Source: an uncultured Emergencia sp. | Lineage (GTDB): Bacteria > Bacillota > Clostridia > Peptostreptococcales > Anaerovoracaceae | DNA: 10,103 nt | NCBI GenBank assembly: GCA_937997955.1 | Contig: CALLDR010000046.1 | Coordinates: forward strand, 1 to 10,103 | Direction: 5' to 3' | Shown here: positions 5,689 through 10,103 of the stretch, in pieces | Numbering within the stretch: position 1 is the stretch's first letter | Layout of the letters: each line of letters starts with the position of its first letter | Translations under genes and position numbers: made by a program | The notes under the pieces: generated by a model | The model's database searches: none | What the model was told of the DNA's origin: nothing | Seen by the model: only the letters and a program-made list of their open reading frames with translations

Positions 5689-6069
5689 CTATTTTACTTT
5701 GCTGCCGATGCCGCAGAACACGCGAATAACCTCGTCCGCTTCCTGGCCCAGATAGGTCATGCAGCGGCCTGTCATCTCCCGCCATGCCCGCTCCGTCTTG
5801 TCCACAGGCACGACCCCCTGAGAGATGTCGTCAAAGATGACGATCTTGTCCCGCAGGCGTTCCAGATTGTCCTCCAGACACTCCTTGGCGCTGATGCCCT
5901 CTTTGACGCAGGCGAGAACAAACCGCTCCGCGTCAGCGATAATCTTCTTGTCAAAATTGATCACCATGGTCTCCATGTCACAGTGATACACGTCCTTTTC
6001 CGTCAAATGCCAGGTGCTCAGGGCGTAGTCCAGCTTTCCCTGATAAGCACCGCCAAAAATCAATATCAT
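5689..6069 (-). CDS. Short CobU-like protein with degenerate P-loop
   Basis: A 126-residue paralogue of CobU, whose usual length is about 180. The start chosen is ATG 6069-6067 with GAGG upstream; an earlier in-frame ATG at 6099, overlapping cobS, is possible. The N-terminus MILIFGGAYQGKLDYA keeps the P-loop glycines and lysine (K12), but the Ser/Thr that follows in a true Walker A is Leu (L13). The region that carries the guanylylated His in CobU is shortened and has no clear His-x3-Arg motif. The C-terminal half (ISQGVVPVDKTERAWREM, then GRCMTYLGQEADEVIRV and GIGSKVK) closely resembles the canonical C-terminus of CobU (GIVP motif to GIPLKLK). It sits between cobS and the phosphatase, inside the operon. 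It may help or regulate CobU, bind a nucleotide or cobinamide, or be a decaying copy. A role in lower-ligand attachment is inferred from context. Confidence 0.75.
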   Translation of the reverse strand: MILIFGGAYQGKLDYALSTWHLTEKDVYHCDMETMVINFDKKIIADAERFVLACVKEGISAKECLEDNLERLRDKIVIFDDISQGVVPVDKTERAWREMTGRCMTYLGQEADEVIRVFCGIGSKVK

Positions 6070-6092
6070 CGTATAACCTCGATTCCTCAAAT

Positions 6093-6848
6093 TTACCATA
6101 TGGCCAGAACCAGGATTCCGGCCAGCTCACTGATACAGATCGTGTACCCCGCAATATCGCCGCTCATGCCGCCCAGCTGCCGCCGCGCGTACAGACAGGC
6201 CAGCACCGCAGTCACCGCTTCCACGGCCGCCATGATCAAAGTCCTCTCCGGCGCCGCCGAAAGCAAAACCGCCAGCACGGCCCACAGGACCAGCTGCACA
6301 GCCACCGCCGCCCGATACTTCCACCGGTCCGGCGCTTCATAGTCCTTGGCATACTGGCTGTGACCGATCGGAGCGCAGGTCAGGACATGGAGCCCCGCCA
6401 CGGCCCGGCTCACCACCGGCATCAGGAGCAGCGCGCCATAATCCAGGGAAAAAACAGCGGTAGACATGGCCGCGAACCAGGCGATCAGCAGAAACGCCAG
6501 GGTCACCGCCGCGAAAGCTCCCACGGTGGAATCCTTCAGGATCCGCTGCCGCTCTTCCAGGGGCCGCCGGGACAGAATGGCGTCGTTGCAGTCCATAAAA
6601 CCGTCCAGGTGCATGAATCCGCACACCGCGAAAATGTAGAAGATCATCACCAGGCTGGCGATCAAAAGGGGCAGCCCCAGCTGCCAGACGACCCACAGAA
6701 GGGCCATCCACAGCAGGCCGACCACACCCCCCACCGAAGGCAGGAAGCCCAGCATCATATTTTTCAGCGAGCCGTCCCACCTTTTGTACGGGCACGGAAG
6801 GGTGATGAAATTCCCCCACGCCATGAAAAAACCGATTACAAACTTCAT
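6093..6848 (-). CDS. cobS: Adenosylcobinamide-GDP ribazoletransferase (cobalamin synthase, CobS)
   Basis: A 251-residue integral membrane enzyme that joins adenosylcobinamide-GDP with alpha-ribazole (or its phosphate) to give adenosylcobalamin (phosphate). Family landmarks are present: the acidic motif HLDGFMDCNDA (80-90), followed by RQRILKDSTVGAFA (100-113), and the C-terminal GGMSGDIAGYTICISE (226-241), equivalent to the G-G-x-x-G-D-x-x-G signature. About six hydrophobic helices are visible (near 38-56, 60-79, 110-130, 138-153, 182-198 and 203-220), matching the usual topology. The start ATG 6848-6846 has GGGAGG upstream and overlaps the cobU stop as ATGA, a sign of translational coupling. 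The stop lies 23 bases before the chosen start of the next gene. The metal-binding Asp residues D82, D86 and D89 are intact, so the enzyme should be active. Confidence 0.93.
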   Translation of the reverse strand: MKFVIGFFMAWGNFITLPCPYKRWDGSLKNMMLGFLPSVGGVVGLLWMALLWVVWQLGLPLLIASLVMIFYIFAVCGFMHLDGFMDCNDAILSRRPLEERQRILKDSTVGAFAAVTLAFLLIAWFAAMSTAVFSLDYGALLLMPVVSRAVAGLHVLTCAPIGHSQYAKDYEAPDRWKYRAAVAVQLVLWAVLAVLLSAAPERTLIMAAVEAVTAVLACLYARRQLGGMSGDIAGYTICISELAGILVLAIW

Positions 6849-7405
6849 CCCTTAACCTCCCTGTATTCGTAAATATGTCCGTAGGCCACCTCGATGACCT
6901 GATCGCACACGGCCGCCAGCCGCCGGTCGATGTAAGCCAGCGCCTGCCGGTAGGCTTCCGTCCACTGATCAAAGCACCGGGCGTCGGAGTAGATGTAGTC
7001 GCTGACAAAGACCGTATTGCCGGTCTTTTCGGCAAAAGCGCACAGCTCCTCGGCCACGCGGCTTCCCGCGTCAGGGTCAAAGCTGCCGCCCTCGCGGAAC
7101 ATCTCGTTGGAGAGCAGCGCCGTCACGCTGTCCAGCAAAAATGCCCCCTTGGGGTCCACAGCGTCTCCCCCTTCCCGGTTGTCCAGCGCCCCGCAGATAT
7201 CTCTGCCCTGCTCCAGGGTCTCAAAGCCCCAGCCGTCGCGCTCCGCCAGATGTCTTTTGATCCTCTGACGATCCTCATCGTCCGCGGGGATCATGGTCGC
7301 CACATAGTAGAGAGGCCTGCCGCTTTGCTCAGCCATGTCCTTTGCCAGGTTCTGGGCGTACATGGACTTTCCATTTTTGCACCCGCCGCTGATAAAAACA
7401 TTCAT
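6845..7405 (-). CDS. cobU: Adenosylcobinamide kinase / adenosylcobinamide-phosphate guanylyltransferase (CobU)
   Basis: A 186-residue cytoplasmic enzyme that phosphorylates adenosylcobinamide and then transfers GMP from GTP, producing adenosylcobinamide-GDP for CobS. The Walker A loop is intact (GGCKNGKS, 7-14). RIKRHLAERDGW (48-59) supplies the expected guanylylated His (H52), and AFLLDSVTALLSN (88-100) matches the conserved LLDxLTxxLSN segment. Beyond VFVSDYIYSD (132-141) the usual VSNEVGxGIVP motif is not recognisable, and the C-terminus (VAYGHIYEYREVKG) departs from the common GIPLKLK ending. The start ATG overlaps the cobT stop by one base (TAATG) and has only a distant GAAGGGA, so translation probably depends on re-initiation. 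A shorter paralogue two genes downstream carries the C-terminal motif missing here. Confidence 0.9.
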   Translation of the reverse strand: MNVFISGGCKNGKSMYAQNLAKDMAEQSGRPLYYVATMIPADDEDRQRIKRHLAERDGWGFETLEQGRDICGALDNREGGDAVDPKGAFLLDSVTALLSNEMFREGGSFDPDAGSRVAEELCAFAEKTGNTVFVSDYIYSDARCFDQWTEAYRQALAYIDRRLAAVCDQVIEVAYGHIYEYREVKG

Positions 7406-8538
7406 TAGAATAAGTTGTCCCTTCTAATCTCTTCCAGATAGCCCCCGTCGATGGACGCTTCTTCCAGGGACTTCATCAGGTTCATAGACGCCAGGGCGGT
7501 TTCGATGATCTTGAAGGCGATCGGGCAGCCGCTGCCTTCGCCCAGTCTCATGCCAAGGTCGAACATCGGAGCCAGACCCAGCCTGTCCATGGCGATCTGA
7601 TAGCCGATCTCATAGGATTTGTGGGAAGCGAACATGAAGTCCACAACTCTTGGATTCAGTTCTTTGGCCACACAGGCCGCCACCACGGAGATGAATCCGT
7701 CTATGACCACTGGGATCCGGTAGATGCCGGCGCCCAGGAACGCGCCTGCCATGGCGCAGATATCATATCCGCCCACCTTGCTCAGCTTCTCGATGGGATC
7801 GCTCATGCACCAGCTGTTGACCGCGTCGTCCACGATTTTGATCTTCTTTGCCAGTCCCTCGTCGTTAAGGCCGCCGCCTCTGCCGACGACTGCTTCTGCC
7901 TTGGCTCCGGTCAGAGCGCTGAGGATGGCGGAGCTGGTGGTCGTATTGCCGATACCCATCTCTCCTACGCCGAAGAGCTGAACGCCGGCCTTTTTCATAG
8001 CTTCCACCGCCTCAATGCCGGTCAGAATGGCTCTGACAGCTTCCTCTCTGGTCATGGCCGCTTCCTTTGCCAGATTGCGCGTACCATTGGCGATTCTTCT
8101 GTTGACGATCTCTACCGGAATCTTCCCGTCTTCCGTCAGCATGGAATCGGTGTACAGCTCCTCAGGTATCTCCATGGCTACGCCCACGTCGGTGACCAGC
8201 AGGTCGATGCCGAAATACTTGGCCATGGAGCTGACGCCCGTATATCTTTTCGTAAAGTTGATGGTCTGAGAAAGGGTCACGGACTGCGGCGCCGAAGCTA
8301 CGCCTTCCGCCACGACGCCGTTGTCCGCGCACATGACGGCCACGCACTGATGGGTCACATCGTTGCCTACGGCCTGTCCGGTAATGCCTGCGATCTTAAT
8401 GGAAATATCCTCCAAACGTCCCAGGCTTCCAGGAGGCTTTGCCAGATAGTCCTGGCGGTCCTTCGCCGCCTTCATCGCTGCTTCATCAAGTCTTTCGATC
8501 TCTCCGATCAATGTAAATAGCTTTTTTTCTTCATTCAT
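7405..8538 (-). CDS. cobT: Nicotinate-nucleotide--dimethylbenzimidazole phosphoribosyltransferase (CobT)
   Basis: A 377-residue cytoplasmic enzyme that activates the lower-ligand base (dimethylbenzimidazole or a related benzimidazole/purine) to its alpha-ribotide using nicotinate mononucleotide. Conserved blocks: KPPGSLGRLE (34-43), MCADNGV (69-75), GVGEMGIGNTTTSSA (190-204, with E193), GRGGGLNDE (219-227), GGYDICAMAGA (256-266) and GMRLGEGSG (329-337), where E334 corresponds to the catalytic E317 of the Salmonella enzyme. Length is slightly above the ~350 norm because of a charged N-terminus. The start is taken as ATG 8538, seven bases after GAGGA; a GTG one codon upstream at 8541 is possible but too close to that site. 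It is first in the cobamide operon and is directly followed by cobU. The base it prefers cannot be predicted, and no bluB or bza gene is visible here. Confidence 0.95.
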   Translation of the reverse strand: MNEEKKLFTLIGEIERLDEAAMKAAKDRQDYLAKPPGSLGRLEDISIKIAGITGQAVGNDVTHQCVAVMCADNGVVAEGVASAPQSVTLSQTINFTKRYTGVSSMAKYFGIDLLVTDVGVAMEIPEELYTDSMLTEDGKIPVEIVNRRIANGTRNLAKEAAMTREEAVRAILTGIEAVEAMKKAGVQLFGVGEMGIGNTTTSSAILSALTGAKAEAVVGRGGGLNDEGLAKKIKIVDDAVNSWCMSDPIEKLSKVGGYDICAMAGAFLGAGIYRIPVVIDGFISVVAACVAKELNPRVVDFMFASHKSYEIGYQIAMDRLGLAPMFDLGMRLGEGSGCPIAFKIIETALASMNLMKSLEEASIDGGYLEEIRRDNLF

Positions 8539-8576
8539 CACTTTGTCCTCTTTTCTATTTGTTCACCAACACAACC

Positions 8577-8585
8577 ATCTTAACA
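8577..8585 (-). promoter_or_regulatory. Candidate extended -10 promoter of the cobamide operon
   Basis: The minus strand reads TGTTAAGAT, an extended -10 (TGnTAAGAT) with no clear -35. Transcription would start near 8570, leaving a leader of about 32 bases before the cobT ATG. Such a leader is far too short for a cobalamin riboswitch. Confidence 0.4.
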
Positions 8586-8615
8586 TATTTTTGTCCGAAA
8601 AAAAAGTTTCTTCCC

Positions 8616-8644
8616 TTGTAAAACAGCCTGTTTTTTAATATAAT
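8616..8644 (+). promoter_or_regulatory. Sigma-A-type promoter of the EamA transporter gene
   Basis: TTGTAA (8616-8621) and TATAAT (8639-8644) are separated by exactly 17 bases. The predicted start near 8651 gives a leader of about 42 bases. The spacer contains a perfect inverted repeat, AAAACAG-C-CTGTTTT (8620-8634), overlapping the -35, which could be a repressor site. The ribosome binding site is AAAAGGA at 8677-8683. Confidence 0.65.
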
Positions 8645-8692
8645 TTGTTATACTTAAGATGAAAGTATTTATTAAGAAAAGGATTTGATACT

Positions 8693-9625
8693 ATGAACAA
8701 AAAACTGCAAAGCGATATTTTGCTGCTCATCACCGCTGTCATCTGGGGTTCCGCATTCGTAGCCCAGAAGGCCGGCGCCGTGCTGGAACCGTTTACATAC
8801 AACGGTATCCGTATGCTTATCGGCGGCCTGGTTTTGATTCCTGTCATCTTCGCGTTTCAAAAGCTGGGCAAAAACGATGAGGCGGCCGCGAAGACCGCTG
8901 AGGAAAGAGAGGCAGAGAAAAAGATTCTGATCAAAGGCGGCCTCTGCTGCGGCCTGGTGCTGTGCGTCGCTTCCAACCTGCAGCAGTTCGGCCTTTACTT
9001 TGAGACTGACGCGGGAAAAGCCGGATTCATCACGTCTCTGTACATCGTCATCGTGCCGATCCTGGGCCTGCTGCTGAAGAAGAAGGTCCGGCCGATCATC
9101 TGGTTCTGCGTTGCCCTGGGCGCGGTAGGCTTCTACCTGCTGACCATGGCGGGCAAAGGCGAGGGCTTCCACCTGCAGACCGGCGATTTCTTCGTGCTGC
9201 TCTGCGCTGTGGCGTTTTCCTGCCACATCATGGTCGTCGACCACTTTTCGCCTAAATGCGACGGTATCAAGCTGTCCTGCATCCAGTTTCTCACGGTGGG
9301 CGTCATCAGCATCGTGCTCATGTTCCTCTTTGAGAATCCGGTGCTTGCCGACATCATCGACTGCTGGCTGCCGATCATGTACTGCGGCGTATTCTCTTCC
9401 GGCGTAGCCTACACTCTGCAGGTGGTCGGACAGAAGCACGCGGAGCCGACTGTGGCTACTTTGATCATGAGTCTGGAATCCGTGTTCGCCGTCCTCTTCG
9501 GCGTACTGCTGGCGGGAGAGAGCATGTCTTTGGTCGAGGGCATCGGCTGCATCGTCATCTTCATCGCGGTCATCATTCCGCAGCTGCCTTCTAAAGAAGA
9601 ACGGTTGCAGGCGAAGCAGAATTAG
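8693..9625 (+). CDS. EamA/DMT-superfamily membrane transporter
   Basis: A 310-residue inner-membrane protein of the drug/metabolite transporter superfamily, with two EamA repeats and about ten hydrophobic helices. The first repeat opens with DILLLITAVIWGSAFVAQKAG (8-28), the usual W-G-x-x-F start of the family, and includes LCVASNLQQFGLYFETDAGKAGFITSLYIVIVPILG (~88-123). The second opens near residue 160 (DFFVLLCAVAFSCHIMVVD) and includes YCGVFSSGVAYTLQVVGQK (~231-249), then PTVATLIMSLESVFAVLFG, the typical C-terminal motif. A charged loop at 60-80 (EAAAKTAEEREAEKK) separates helices two and three and is longer than usual. Start ATG 8693 follows AAAAGGA. Substrates in this family range from amino acids and nucleotides to drugs and cannot be read from sequence. 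The gene diverges from cobT, but a role in cobamide or benzimidazole transport would be speculation. Confidence 0.9.
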   Translation: MNKKLQSDILLLITAVIWGSAFVAQKAGAVLEPFTYNGIRMLIGGLVLIPVIFAFQKLGKNDEAAAKTAEEREAEKKILIKGGLCCGLVLCVASNLQQFGLYFETDAGKAGFITSLYIVIVPILGLLLKKKVRPIIWFCVALGAVGFYLLTMAGKGEGFHLQTGDFFVLLCAVAFSCHIMVVDHFSPKCDGIKLSCIQFLTVGVISIVLMFLFENPVLADIIDCWLPIMYCGVFSSGVAYTLQVVGQKHAEPTVATLIMSLESVFAVLFGVLLAGESMSLVEGIGCIVIFIAVIIPQLPSKEERLQAKQN

Positions 9626-9633
9626 AGTATACT
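9605..9633 (+). promoter_or_regulatory. Candidate promoter for the HD-domain gene
   Basis: TTGCAG (9605-9610, within the end of the transporter gene) and TATACT (9628-9633) are spaced by 17 bases. Transcription would start near 9640 and give a leader of about 180 bases containing all of the tandem repeats. Read-through from the transporter gene is an alternative. Confidence 0.35.
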
Positions 9634-9675
9634 ATTAAATAAAAACGGGCGCGGCCTTCGGCGGAGCGTCGCCTC

Positions 9676-9763
9676 GGGCGGCATGCGGCTTTTGGGTGCC
9701 ATATGGCTTTGGGCGGCATGCGGCTTTTGGGTGCCATATGGCTTTGGCGGCATGCGGCTTTTG
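9676..9763. repeat. 35-bp tandem repeat, two exact copies plus a partial third
   Basis: Copies at 9676-9710 and 9711-9745 are identical over all 35 bases. A partial third copy (9746-9763, 18 bases) matches unit positions 2-19 exactly. Each full unit holds the 6-bp palindrome GCATGC and the 10-bp palindrome GCCATATGGC, so single strands could fold. It lies between the transporter stop and the HD gene, and no plausible protein reads through it on either strand. The GC-rich flanks contain further hairpin potential, for example GGCAG-AGCG-CTGCC at 9767-9780. Perfect identity points to recent duplication or slippage. Confidence 0.9.
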
Positions 9764-9822
9764 AGCGGCAGAGCGCTGCCCGGCAGGCCCGCCCGCAAGA
9801 TTACGACAAGGAAGTGATACCA

Positions 9823-10103
9823 ATGATCAGCAGAGCAGAAGCATTTGAACTTCTGAAAAAGTATAACAAGGAAGAGTTCCATATCCACCACGGTATTACC
9901 GTAGAATGTGTCATGCGGTGCATGGCGAAAAAACTGGGTTACGGTGAGGACGCGGAGTTCTGGGCCGTCTGCGGTCTGCTCCACGACATCGATTTTGAGA
10001 TGTGGCCGGAGGAGCACTGTAAGAAGGCGCCGGAGCTGCTGGAGGAGGCCGGCGTAGATGAAGCGGTCATCCACGCGGTAGTTTCCCACGGCTATGGCCT
10101 CTG
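9823..10103 (+). CDS. HD-superfamily hydrolase, N-terminal fragment
   Basis: The first 93 codons of a gene that runs off the right edge. Start ATG 9823 follows AAGGAAGTGA at 9808-9817. The protein begins MISRAEAFELLKKYNKEE, then HIHHGITVECVMRCMAKKLG (20-39), CGLLHDIDFEMWPEEH (50-65) and AVVSHGYG (85-92). H23, H54-D55 and a downstream His (H89) form the metal-binding pattern of HD-domain phosphohydrolases, and the layout matches the small predicted HD hydrolases of about 180-190 residues typical of Firmicutes (COG2316-like). These may act on nucleotides or other phosphates; no substrate is known to me. The reading frame is open to the end of the window. The leader carries the 35-bp repeats. 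Confidence 0.85.
   Translation, partial: MISRAEAFELLKKYNKEEFHIHHGITVECVMRCMAKKLGYGEDAEFWAVCGLLHDIDFEMWPEEHCKKAPELLEEAGVDEAVIHAVVSHGYGL

Noticed and set aside
9622..10089. Open minus-strand frame of 155 codons across the tandem repeats and HD gene
   Set aside because: It is opposite the HD gene, whose motifs and ribosome binding site are clear; the repeats merely create a repetitive Pro/His/Lys peptide in this frame.

Overview
The window looks like chromosomal DNA from an anaerobic Firmicute, most likely a Clostridia member with moderately high GC. Supporting signs are strong AGGAGG-type ribosome binding sites, TATAAT promoters in AT-rich gaps, a rubredoxin/flavodiiron oxygen-defence couple, a clostridial-style Crp/Fnr regulator and a compact late-step cobamide operon. 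The species cannot be named from the sequence.

Region 1 (1-3625) holds, on the minus strand, the start of an Rpn/PD-(D/E)XK nuclease-transposase gene (running off the left edge) and a two-gene operon. The operon's first gene encodes a 640-residue fusion: a complete acyl-CoA dehydrogenase, then the FAD-binding C-terminal domain of an ETF alpha subunit, then a rubredoxin. The second gene, four bases downstream, encodes a flavodiiron protein. Together they can be read as a soluble electron wire from an acyl-CoA to O2 (or NO). A Crp/Fnr-family regulator (3626-4273) is transcribed divergently. The shared gap holds an 18-bp palindrome centred exactly 41.5 bases upstream of the predicted operon start, the classical class II activator position, and it also overlaps the regulator's own promoter. 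This is the most interesting unit in the window.

Region 2 (4296-8541, all minus strand) is a tightly packed cobamide operon: cobT, cobU, cobS, a short degenerate CobU paralogue, a CobC-like histidine phosphatase, and finally a small lipoprotein of unknown function. It covers activation and attachment of the lower ligand (nucleotide loop assembly), not corrin ring synthesis. No cobalamin riboswitch is visible in the 150-base gap upstream of cobT.

Region 3 (8542-10103, plus strand) has a ten-helix EamA/DMT transporter with a good promoter, then a 197-base gap carrying a 35-bp tandem repeat (two exact copies plus a partial third), then the start of an HD-superfamily hydrolase gene that runs off the right edge. 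No rRNA, tRNA, CRISPR array or complete insertion sequence was seen.
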